NCBI GenBank assembly: GCA_017311185.1
Contig: JAESUZ010002688.1
Coordinates: 1-64,000, forward strand
Direction: 5' to 3'
Length of the DNA: 64,000 bases
From: Proteles cristata cristata
Taxonomy: Eukaryota; Chordata; Mammalia; Carnivora; Hyaenidae
This document shows positions 34,066 through 45,800 of this stretch, one piece after another. The translations under genes and the position numbers were made by a program. Position 1 is the first letter of the stretch. Each line of letters opens with the position of its first letter. The notes beneath the pieces were generated by a model. The model was not told the origin of the DNA, made no database searches, and saw only the letters and a program-made list of their open reading frames with translations.

Positions 34066-34176
34066 AAAATATATTTTTTTAAAGATTTTAAGTTATCTCT
34101 GCACCCAACATGGAACTCGAACTCACAACCCTAAGATCAAGAGTCGCAAACTACCAACTGAGCCAGCCAGGCACCT
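34066..34176 (-). mobile_element. Short CAN SINE
   Basis: Directly abuts the previous head fragment. Confidence 0.82.
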
Positions 34177-34527
34177 CTGTGATTAGAGTATTTAAGACAA
34201 TTTACAAACATGTCCATGAACTTGACGGTAACTGCAAGTTTTTTCATATGGGCTAGGAAGCTCGATTTCTCTTACAGTTGATAAAGAAGAGCTAACTCAT
34301 TCACGCTCCTCTCTGCTCATTATTTTCCCTTGTAGGATGACAATCAAATAGATTTCAATCTACACTATATACCGTTTGACAAACACTCTAAAAATCAAGT
34401 ATTTTGCTGCATGCAGTGCAGCTTAGCTGGAGTCAGCCTCAAACTGTGTAGTTACTTATGAATGAGAGGAACCTCAAGTAATGGGAAAAACTTTAGGAGT
34501 ATGATCTATCTGAAGAAAGAGAGCAAT
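34177..34527. other. Unassigned DNA
   Basis: No gene or repeat recognised. Confidence 0.5.
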
Positions 34528-34719
34528 CTTAAAATGTTTATTTCTGAGAGAGACAGAGTAGGAGCAGGGGAGGGGCAGAGACAGGGGAAGACAGAATCCA
34601 GAGCAGGCTCCAGGCTTCGAGCTGTCAGCACAGAGCCCGATGCGGGGCTCGAACCCACAAGCGGTGAGATCATGACCTGAGCTGAAGTTGGACGCTTAAC
34701 CGACTGAGCCACCCAGGCG
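34528..34719 (-). mobile_element. SINEC
   Basis: Good B box; head ends GCCACCCAGGCG. Confidence 0.92.
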
Positions 34720-35159
34720 TCGAGAACGATCAGTCTTAATTTACTGCTTTGTCATTGACTAGAGCTGCTTTCTGTAGAGTAATACACCCTGAACCTGGCA
34801 CTCCAAACTCACTTGGCTGAGGAAACGCGCAAGCTTTCTAAGTGGGTCACGGTACTAGGCCAGGTTTACCAGTAACCCGGCACGAGTGAAGATCTGAGGG
34901 AGTCGCATTGGACAGGAGTGTGGCAAGGGACAGGGCTACCCTACAGTCTCGTCTCTCAGGCAGGAACAGACACAGTCTCTTGGGGCTGAGAAGGTGAGGC
35001 AAATTGGATGAGGCATTAGTGGGATGAATTTTCCAGTGGGGCAATAATATCATTAATAAAAAAAATAAAAGACGGCAATATTTGGTGTCACAAGTGACTT
35101 CAAATTATGACCTTAAGCCAGTAACCCTCTGCTCCCAAAAGGTATTCCCTCTCTTCCAT
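34720..35159. other. Unassigned DNA
   Basis: No gene or repeat recognised. Confidence 0.5.
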
Positions 35160-35173
35160 TAAGAGAAACTTGA

Positions 35174-35401
35174 GGGGCGCCTGGGTGGCTTAATTGGTTA
35201 AGCGTCCGACTTTCGCTTGGGTCATGATCTCGCGGTTCGTGGGTTCGAGCCCCGCATCGGGCTCTGTGCTGACTGCCAGCTCAGAGCCTGGAGCCTGTTT
35301 CAGAGTCTGTGACTCCCTCTCTCTCTGACCCTCCCCTGCTCATGCTGTCTCTCTCTCTCCTAGAAATAAATAAAAAAATATTTAAAAAACAAACAAAAAA
35401 A
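35174..35401 (+). mobile_element. Young SINEC with 14-bp target duplication
   Basis: AAGAGAAACTTGAG on both sides. Confidence 0.95.
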
Positions 35402-35419
35402 AAGAGAAACTTGAGAAAG

Positions 35420-35522
35420 ACGGGCGTCTGGCTGGCTCAGTCTATGCAGTGTGCAACTCAATCTCAGGGTCGTGAGTTCGAGCTCCACATTGGGTGCGGA
35501 GCCTACTTAAAATTAAAAAAGA
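35420..35522 (+). mobile_element. Short CAN SINE
   Basis: Ends GGGTGCGGAGCCTACTTAAA. Confidence 0.85.
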
Positions 35523-35531
35523 AGAAGGGGA

Positions 35532-35718
35532 GAGCGCCTGGGTAGCTCAGTCAGTTAAGCATCTGACTTTTGATCTGGGCTCAGGTCGTGATCTCACAGT
35601 TTGTAAAATCACGCCTTAAGGCTTTAGTGCAGACAGTATGGGGGCCTGCTTGGGGCCCTCTCTCTGCCCCTCTCCCTTGTACGCATGTACTCTCTCAAAA
35701 TAAACAAACTTAAAAAAA
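35532..35718 (+). mobile_element. SINEC, diverged
   Basis: Third in a run of three same-orientation SINEs. Confidence 0.88.
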
Positions 35719-36312
35719 CCAAACAAACTTGAGAAATATGGCTTTAACACTCCATCTAACTCCCTCCTCCAATAATGAGCTTTGTTGCTGTTTAGCTTTT
35801 ATTTCAGAATCATGAACTCAACTCTGCGTTACAGAAGGCGTGGGATAAGGAGAGCATGTAACCCAAAAAAACAGCAGTGAGAGTGTCAAGGTCACAGGGA
35901 CCGATGGCAGGCAGACGTGCTGCAAATACTTTCTTCTGAACTGGGAAGTCATCTGTTATATGCGATAGTTCCTTCCAAGTAGAGGGTTAGGATGCAGCTG
36001 GAGCTCTACTACTGGACCAAACACCTGGGTGCTGTCCTGGCTACAGAGCTTTGACGAGTCCCTTGATCAGCACCCACTACAAGTGTGTGTGGGAGCGACA
36101 GCACCTGCCCCCTGTGGTTTCTGGGAGAAGCACATGACTTTTGCAGTCACGAGAGTTTAGTTTCCCTCCCTCAAGGGCTTAGAACAGGGCTCAGCACACA
36201 TCAAGCTTTATGAAACTGGTGCCCCTGGTGATAGTGACGACGGACGGCACAGACCGACACTGTATCTCAGAAGTCCTGCTTGGCAATCCCACATCTGTTT
36301 AGAACTCACCCC
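35719..36312. other. Downstream flank of BCAS2
   Basis: Unique-looking DNA. Would be 3' UTR if the distal AATAAA at 35798 is used. Confidence 0.5.
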
Positions 36313-36318
36313 TTTATT
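36313..36318 (-). promoter_or_regulatory. BCAS2: BCAS2 candidate poly(A) signal AATAAA
   Basis: AATAAA on the coding strand, 395 nt after the stop codon. This would give a 3' UTR of about 0.4 kb. A second AATAAA lies at 35798-35803 and could give a longer form. Choice between them cannot be made from sequence alone. Confidence 0.55.
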
Positions 36319-36484
36319 TGAAAATACATAAACTGAAAGTTTCCAACTTACTGTACATGTTAAAAACTTTCAATAAAGATCTCTTGGATACAAAATATGG
36401 TCCACTGGTTCAAAATTAATTCTATGATATATCATTCTAAAGTCATACTTACTTTGAAAGCCTAAAGTTGCTGTTGTTTTTTTA

Positions 36485-36540
36485 TGGCAAAAACAAAACA
36501 AAACAAAACAAAACAAAACAAAAAAAACCCCCAAAACCCC
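36485..36540. repeat. (AAAAC)n simple repeat in BCAS2 3' UTR
   Basis: Six to seven AAAAC units followed by an A/C-rich tail. On the BCAS2 transcript it reads as GTTTT repeats, about 180-230 nt after the stop. Confidence 0.9.
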
Positions 36541-36712
36541 AGCAGGCTGAAAGCTTTTGCTAAAATGTACGAATATAACAGCACACACTCTACAGTAAAC
36601 ATTTAACCACTGATGATCTCCTTGAGGTGCTGCTCTCCCTACGGTTCAGATGCTCAGTTTTCTGTGAAAGCCTGGTCTGCCTTCCCTCCACCCGTCAAAT
36701 TCATCTGTCTCT

Positions 36713-36839
36713 TCAGAAGTCTTGCTGGATGTTTTCTTTGTTCGCCTCTCCGTGTTGCTGCTTCATTTGAAAGATTTCATTTTCTAATTGCACAATAGTC
36801 CTTTCAATCTCGTAATTCTTGCTGACGAGGGATACCCAA
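36713..36839 (-). CDS. BCAS2: BCAS2 coding exon 7 and stop (residues 184-225)
   Basis: Encodes [20 protein letters not shown] to the C-terminal Asp-Phe, then TGA at 36715-36713. The acceptor TTTGTCTAG follows a tract of 15 consecutive T on the coding strand. The 3' UTR continues toward 36313. Confidence 0.96.
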
Positions 36840-39800
36840 CTAGACAAATTAAAAAAAAAAAAAAAGGAAAAAATAATATAAAAAATTTCTTACAAGATTT
36901 TATCATATGTATGTTTTCAGTCAGGGTCATATCGTGAACCATTTTAACTTTCCATTTTAAAAAACTGAGGCACAGCTGGGGCTAAGTGGACAAAGGGCAC
37001 ATAAAGTCTGGCTGTAATATTTCTTACAACTGAACGTGAATCTATAATTATTTCAAAATAAAAAATGTTAAAGGTAATTAGAAACGGTTGAAGAGACAGA
37101 ACAAGGTGATGGAAGGTAATATTTAATGGGATTAAATAAACAGAGAGAAAATAGGGTAGGGGCAAGAGTTAAAAATGAAAGTTTCTAGAACTAGTAAATA
37201 ATCCTACAGGAAAACATCTCTCTGACCAATGAAAAGAAACAAACCTGTATATCTGAGAGATTCTATTAGCTTGAAGAAAACTGAAAAGATGGGTAGACTG
37301 ATAACAGGTTCATGGAGGAGGAGGTGAAACAAGAATGACGGGCGGGAGAAGGGGGAAGAGAAATCGCAAAGCAAAAAAGAAATCACACAAAAGTTCCTGA
37401 TTATATGTAGGGATTCATATAAACTTAATGGCGTACATGAAGAGCATTTTTTTTTTTAATTTTTTTTAATTTTTTTTTTTTTTTTTAATTTCTAGGCGAG
37501 AGAGAGAGAGCGTGAGCAGGGGAGGGTCAGAGAGAGAGGGAATCACAGACTGAAACAGGCTCCAGGCTCTGAGCTGGCAGTCAGCACAGAGCCCGACGCG
37601 GGGCTCGAACCCACAACCGCGAGATCATGACCTAAGCGAAAGTCGGACGCTTAACCGACTAAGCCACCCAGGCGCCCCATGAAGAGCATTTTTAAAGTAA
37701 AATACGCAAACACAGGGGAAAAACAACACGAATGGTCAAAGTATGAAATCTCCCTCCCTCATGAGTTAAAAAAGTAAGTTTTTTTTTTCCTTTTAAAAGG
37801 AGGAGAAGTAGAATCCTTTCTGGAGCAGAAACGCCAGACGGAAGACGGGAGCTCTGAGGCCGGAAATGGGAAGCGGTGGTTCCGTCCCTGCCTCTGCCTT
37901 CCAAGCCTACCTTCAAGAGCCAGGCAGAGGCAGGGAGGGCGGGACTCAGAATGCAGCATCTTTGACACTCGTGGCATCACGTCTGAACAGTGTTGAATCA
38001 AATTATTAAATCCTGATCTTAAAATGTGCTAAGTGATTTAAAAGATGATGGAACTGGGGCACCTGGGGGTTCAGTCGGTCGAGTGTCTGACTCTGGCTCA
38101 GGTCATGGGCTTGAGCCCCATGTGGGCTCTGTGCTGACAGCTTGGAGCCTGGAGCTGCTTCTGATTCTCTGTCCCCCTTTCCCTGCCCCCCCACCCCGGG
38201 CTCTGTCTCTCAAAATAAAATAAACACATAAAATAAAATCATAAAATAAAAACATAAAATAAAATAAAAAAAGAGGAGGGAACTGAAGATACGCACGCTG
38301 ACTCCATCTCCCTTAACTTGGACCCGGCTGTGAGCTGCATGTTCTTTCGCTGCCAGTTTAAGTCCTGAATATGTTTCCTGTAAAACATCATTTATCTGAC
38401 CCGCCTACATTTTAACAGGAGACGAAAATCAGCAGAAAAATCTATAAGCAACATAATACAACATCTTTAGTTCCCTGAGAGGAACAGATACATACAGTAA
38501 AAGACTGATTCCAGGAATTACCTTTATTCTATTTTTCATTTACAAATTCCATACAACATGCTCACACGAAACCTAAACCCATAGTGCACAGACCTGTACA
38601 CACAGAGACTGGAGAGCAGCCCTCCTCCCATGTGCCTCTCCTTCTGACTACCTGCTGTTCAGTTTTTGGTGGGTGTTTTTCCAATCTACTTCTTTCTTTC
38701 CAAATTCTTTCCTACATGTGTACGTGCAAGATTAATTTTTTAAAAATAATATTTATGCCCAACACGGGGCTTGAACCTATGACCCCAAGATCAAGAGCTG
38801 CATGCTTTACCCCAGACACCCCAAGATGAATTTTTTTAAATTATCAATCAGATTACAGATGTTCTTCTGCAACGTTTTCTCCTTCTCAAAGTGCCTTTTC
38901 CATGTCTGCAGATTTGCAGATTGCAAATAACCTGGTAGAGATGTTTTCAGATCTCAAGTCTGTTTCTTCTGTGCTCCAGGAAGGCAAACCCAGCACTGGA
39001 TGCTGAACACAGAGGGTCATCCAGTTTTACCCCCGTATGACTACAGTCCAGGGGTGCCTTTTCCTTCTCATCCCGATCAATAAGGATTCACCTAAACTTT
39101 AAAGTAAGAAGAAAATAGGGGCACCTGCTGGCTCAGGCAGAAGAACATACAACTCTTGATCTTGCATGATCTTGAGCTATGAGCTCAACCCCTATGCTGG
39201 ATGTAGATTACTTGAAAATAAAAATTTCAAGGGGCACCTGGGTGGCTCAGTCAGTGAAGCATCCGACTTTGGCTCAGGTCATATTCTCACAGTTTGTGAG
39301 TTTGAGCCCCCATTTCAGATCCTCTGTCTCCTCTCTCTGCCCCTCCCCTACTCATGTGCACTCTCTCAAAAATAAACAAACATTTAAAAAAATTGTAATA
39401 AATAAACAGGAAAACAAAATAAGAGGAAAAATCAACTTACCTTAACTTCTGGAGCTCTTTCTGTGCATGTTCAATCATATGAACTAGATTTCTAAGGAAA
39501 GAAAAGAGGAAAATCAGATTAATATACATTAAAATGTACTAATACCAACTAAACGTGATCTAGTTGATGCAAGTTCTTCTGCTATTGAGCTCTGTGCCAA
39601 ACACCGCATTAGACACTCTATGTAACTATTAGCTAATTTAATTCTCCTAAGAATTCTTTGAGGTAGGTATGATTACCTCTATTTCCTATGTGAAGACATT
39701 AAGCTTAGAAAAATTAAGTAACTTGGTCGAGGTAACATAGGTGAGTATCAGAACTGAATTCCATTTTAGGTCTTTTAACCTCTCAGGCCCAACCAGTTTA

Positions 39801-42800
39801 CTGATATCCTGATTTCATATACTTACGTCACTTCTTAAACTGTAATTACTTCTTTCCATAGAGAAGATGGAAAATAACTCCTGAATGTACTCATTCAAAT
39901 CCCTATCATCTCCCTATTTCTATACCCACATTAATCGTGTCATTCTTCCCTCCCATCTATTGCTAACTGGAGACAGAAAACTGTCATGGAGGGCTGCTGA
40001 TTCGGATTCAGGGCAAGTCGGTTCTCACTAGCACAGGGGCGCAGCTGAGTGATGTACAGTAGTGTGCAATCATCATCCTGAGAGAAGTTATTAAAAATGT
40101 TTTAAGTGTTTATTTAGAGCATACATGCATGCAAGCAGGGCTGGGACTCATGAGCTCTGAGGCTGTACCTGACCAGAGCTGATGCTTAACCAACTAAGCC
40201 ACCCAGAAGCCCCTGAGAGAAGTGATTCAAGGGCAGATGCCAACCCTCCTCCATGTTTTTATTGAGATGTAATTCACATAACCATATCTATCTCCTCTGA
40301 AGGCAGTAGAGAATCACCTTTAGGGTCCATTTCAACCCACTACTCTCTTGCTCTAGATCCAATATTGTTTCCTGGCTTCAGTGACTCAAATATCCTGGTC
40401 TTCTAAGTTGTTATTACTCTGTTTCTGCCACCCCGCCCTCCCCCAACTGCAATTATATCAAGATTCAGCCTTCAAACAGCAGTTGTCTATCCAGGCTTAT
40501 CTTTACTTGAAGTGATTAAAATTTTTTTAAACGTTTATTTATTTTTGAAGGAGGGAGACAAACAGCATGAGCGGGGGACAGGCAGAGAGAGGGAGACACA
40601 GAATCTGAAGCAGGCTCCAGGCTCTGAGCTGTCAGCACAGAGCCTGACGTGGGGCTTGAACTCACGAAAAGCCATGGAGATCACGACCTGAGCCGAAGTC
40701 GGATGCTCAACCGACTGAGCCCCCCAAGTGCCCTCCATAGCTTATCTATGAGCACTCTATGCTCCTGAGGACAATCAAATTTGGCACCCTATTCCCGACC
40801 TCTGACCTTCAATAGGAGGAAGCTTTCCCTTGAACTACCTCTTCCTGCAAGCCCAGTTTGTCTTCTCCTTTCTATCACCCTCCTAAGTACAAGCATACCT
40901 CAGAGACACTGCCGGTGAGGTTCCAGGCCACCACATTAAAGTGAGTATCGCAATAAAGTAAATCAAATTGCTTTCCAGTGCATACAGAAGTTAACGTTTA
41001 TACTATACTGTAGCCTATTGTGTAATAGCATTAACGTAAAAAAAAAAAATGTACTTGCCTTAATTAAGAAATACTTTATTACTAAAAATTGCTAACCACT
41101 GTTTGAGCGAGTTGTAATCACTGATCACAGATCACTGTGACAAATAAAATAAAAAGTTTAAAATACTGAGAGAATTACTAAGATGGGACATTGAGACAGG
41201 AAGTGAGCTATTGGAAAATGACACCGCCAGACTTGTTTCAGGCAAGGTTACCTCAAACCTTCAATTTGTGAAAAATGCAATACAGCAAAATGTCACAAAA
41301 CAAGGTGTGCCCCTATATGTCACTCCTCAAGCACTCTGAACATATTATCATTAAAGCTGATGGCATTACTTCATGGGAGTCAGAAGAGTTCTAGTCCAAA
41401 TGGGACTAGTCTTCAAGAGAGTCAAAGTTCTAGTCAGTTCTAGTTCAGAGAGTTCTAGTCCCAGCTCTGCCCTAAACAGCTGTGTGTCCTTGAATGAGTC
41501 ATCACTGAGGCTAAGCCTAAGCAAGCCTCCATAAAACCAAGGGCTGACCCCGAAGATTTCCCTTTAAAATCACCAAGTACACAATTCTCTCATTAATGAG
41601 ATGCTTTTTTTTTTTTTAAGCAATCCTGTACCAAGACCTTAGAGCTAGAAGCTTTCTGCCCATGCCCTCAAACCCCTTCACAAGGAAAGAAAACTTAAAC
41701 AAGATGGGAAAGAAAGAAGTGGATTAGAGTGTAGCCTTAAATAAATTGAATTTGGGCAGACTAGGTAAAGGCATTCCAGGAGGAGGCGAGGCATGAGGAA
41801 AGGCCCACAGGCAGTTATGATAGTCACAAGACAGAGGATTCCTCTGGATGGAGTAAAAGTCTACCACTGAGATACTCAGCCCTTTGCCTTGAAGACCATG
41901 TTTCTAGTTTGGACCTTACCCTGCAGTAAATGGGACATTATTAAAGGCTTCTAGGCAAGTTGAAAGCAATGCTTTTTCCAATGTAAATTTTCCACTTTGT
42001 GAAATAGACTTAAAAATTTATTATTTTTTTTTTTTGAAAGAGAAAGGACAAGTGGAAGAGGGGCAGGACAGGGAAGGAGGGAGAGGGAGAGGGAGAGAGA
42101 ATGAATCCCAAGAGGCTCTGTGGCTTGAACTCACAAACCACATCATGACCTGAGCCAAAAACAAGAGTTGGACGCTTAAATGACTGAGCCCCCTGGGTGC
42201 CCCGCTGTTAAATTTCTTTATTACCCCAACTCCATTTTTCTTTTCTTTCCCTTGCAACATATTCACAGAAGAAATGGAAATGTTCTGCTCTGTAGTTTCC
42301 CCAATTCTGGATTTTGCCCCTGGATCCTTACGTGACCACAGAAATTTAAAACATAATTCTGAAAACCCGAGAAAAGGTATTTATCATTTTGTGATTTTGC
42401 TTTATTATTCTAGGAAAGATACTCTAACAAGTAGTCTGATGCAGTCATGAGGTTCAATGGCTTTTTCTCCTTAAACTTCTAATAGAAGACTCAGGGGATT
42501 TTAGGGCTCAAAGACAACAGAGAGATCATCTAACCACTGCATTTTATAAATAAGAAAATAGAGTCCTGGGTAGGTAACAAAACCTAAAGCTAAAGCCAGT
42601 TACATGGACCAGAAAGAGGGGCTCGGTGGCTGGCGTGGGCACGGCGCTTCCCATGTGAATCTTTTCTTACAGTGCATTCACATTATTTGCAGAGTCCGTA
42701 CCTGTGAACTTGCCTATTCATTCAAGTTTACTTGTAACCTCAAAATTAATACTTGCAATGCTCGATGATCATTAACCACATGCTCGGAGCAGCACAGAAT

Positions 42801-45800
42801 TTGAGCTGCTGGACGAGGACATTCTCGCCGAAGCGGAACAAGGAGATGCTCTGATTGTTTCAGGTTTCATACAGACATGACGAAAGGATGGGGCTTTTTG
42901 GGTTTTTTTAAATGTTTATTTATCTTTGAGAGACAGAAAGCACGCACATGTGCAAGCAGGGGATCAGCAGGGAGAGGCAGAGAGAAAACCCCAAGCAGGC
43001 TCTGCACTGTCAGCAGAGCACGATGTGGGGCACGAACCGTGAGATCATGACCTGAGCCAGAATGAAGAGTCAGAGGCTTGACTGACTGAGCCCCCCGGGG
43101 AATTTTCTCTTTTATAAAATAAAGAAAACCAAATGTACCAGGACGAGTTGTTTTTAGGATTTAAGATCAAAGCCTATGCGAGATGTGTGTGTATATATAT
43201 GTATATACCCCAGGAGATGAGATACAGTATTTACTAACTCAGTATTTAAGGCCACTTTATAGAACATAACACGGAATAAATGAGAATCAACATTCTGAGC
43301 AATCCGCCACATGAAGGATTACATTCCGCTGTGTTGTGAGTGGCCAATCAGACCCCGGGACTCATGTAATTACGATATTATACGATAGACAGAGTTAGGT
43401 TGAAGTCCCCTCCGTGCTCCTTGAGATGGGTCTCAAAGCTGTGGCTTTTCATGTGGGTTCTAGCAGTTCTAGGACATGATCCCAAGTGAAAGTCCACTGT
43501 GCTCCTTTTACCCCACTTTCCTACCCTACTTCCCACACTTTTAAAAAAAACACCACAGCTGTGAGTGGGAGGGGTTTATAAGAACAAACAGCGTCTTACT
43601 CATTATACACTTTCCAGGCATTGCATCCGTGCTGGGACATTAGTTCCAGGTTCTCAATTCGAACTGCCTGATGCTCTAACTGGGCCATAGAATTGTTTAC
43701 ACACTCTTGCCATGCAGTGATGTCATTTTTCTGACCCGAGGAAGGGGCTGGAAGTTCATATCTGAAATCAAACAGCAATAAAATCTTTACCTTTCCTTCT
43801 GACAGAATGCCTCACAGGACTGTGCACAATGTAAAATCCCCAGAAGACTACAGATGGAATCCTTGTGCAGGAACCCCGAATCTATTTCCTTTAAAGAATG
43901 CTGTGATAGCTCATTAAATTTCCTTCACAATCCACTGTTTAATGGGTCATTATACTTAGGCTCCGAGACATGCTGCCATGAAGGAGTTACTGTCATGAAT
44001 ACCTACAGAGCAGAAGCACCTGGAAACAGAAGAACTGGGGCATCGTGGAACTTCTGCTGCCTTTATCACTCAGGACAGACAGGGGATGGAGCACAAGAAA
44101 AGCAGCAAGACAGTCTCTGGTTCTACAGACTCAAACCCTCTTCTAACCTATACATATGCCGAGAGGTTAGACCTTCTGTACGTGTGGCCCTCTCTCAAAG
44201 GCTCTGACAGATTACTTAGCACTTCTCACAATTCCATAGCGGTCTTGAAGCCAAAAGGGATCTCAGATGTTAAGCAACCCTATTCTCCATTTTAGAGCAA
44301 GTAACAAAGGAAGTTTGGGTTTTCTGCCCCTGAGAGAAAAGCAATTTTGGAATAAAGTGACAGGGGAGGGAAGAGAGTGGAACCAAAGTCAAACTACCCT
44401 GGCACTCTGTGCTCACTAACGCTGCCTTGTGTAAAGGTGAGGCAGGAATCCTTGTAAGCCGTTAACATAGCTTCACCCAGGTATGTTATCAGCGAAGAGG
44501 CCTAATTAGGAACATCTCCTTAAAAAATTTTAAAAACATGAACCTCATTCCAATTCATCATTCCTCTGTTGTTGCATTTTAAAATACAATAGGTTGCATT
44601 TTTAAAAAAATTTACTTTGGAGAACGAGAGAGAGCGTGCAGAGGATCTGAAGCAGGCTCTGTGCCTCCCTCTCTCGGCCCCTCCCTCACTCATGCTCTAT
44701 TTCTGTCTCAATAACAAATAAACATAAAAAAATTAAAAACAGTGCAAAAATTTATCTGAATATTAATATAAGAACCACTATTACCTGAAAAAATATAAAT
44801 ACACAGAATCAGGTAAGAATTTTTTCTTTTCAACATTTTAACAGAGCTACAGCAGTTTTACCAGTAACTTAAAATTGAACAACGATTTGGGTCCAGCTGA
44901 ACCCAGAAAGAGAACTTACCGTTTCATACTGAGTAATTCTATTGGTTGTCGAGCAGCCAGTCTTTCAAATTCATTTCTCATTATGTCGGTCTGATTTGGA
45001 GAAAGAATTATTTCCAAAATCATATCGACAACTTACAATTAACAACAACCAAACAGATCATGAGTCTAACCTGCCTAAATATCTGTACTTCATGCTATCC
45101 ATTACTATGGATCATTTCCCTTCCCACCAAGTCTTCTCTGCGTTAAATGCTCTCAAGGCTCAGAACACACATGTCGTACGTAAAGGGACCCACAGTGAGG
45201 AAAAGGATTAATCCTAGGTCAGCGTTTCTTAGTCCAGCAGCACATAATAAATAACCAGATGGGAGTTTTGAAAACAATTCCAAGTCTAGTTATATCCTCC
45301 CCCTCCCCCACCACCCATGTAAGCGTTCTGAGGTGGAGACAGGACATGATTATAATTTATTTTTAATTACTTGATTGTATTGTCAAGCCAGTGGTGATCT
45401 AAGTATTCACGGGGGGGGGGGGGCAGGGAAGGAGGAAACGACTTGGACGTGAAAGAATTTGCTTTTGCTTTAGGGGCTATGTGCATAAACCCATACTTTC
45501 TTTTTGGTCCTGGTTGCTATTTTCATACTTTACTCTCTTCAAAGAATGAGAAATGGGGAAAGGGAAGAGACTGGTTCTGCTATCTGTTCTAACAATTGTA
45601 GAACTAAAAAAAATACATAGTAGAGCTCCACTCTTTTAGGTCCAATGCTTTGGTCAATATCCTATTCTATTTCTGTTCAAACAATTCCTGGCCTAGTAAA
45701 CAGTAAACAGTAAAAAGAACTGTTTCAGTATTCATTTATTTTATTTTATTTTATTTTTTTACAAATAGTTTATTGTCAAATTAGTTTCCACATAACACCC

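Noticed and set aside
36370..36588. 72-codon minus-strand frame in the BCAS2 3' UTR
   Set aside because: Downstream of the BCAS2 stop; the phenylalanine/valine-rich part is the (AAAAC)n repeat translated.
43854..44207. 117-codon plus-strand frame in BCAS2 intron 3
   Set aside because: Antisense to the intron, no domain, no supporting signals.
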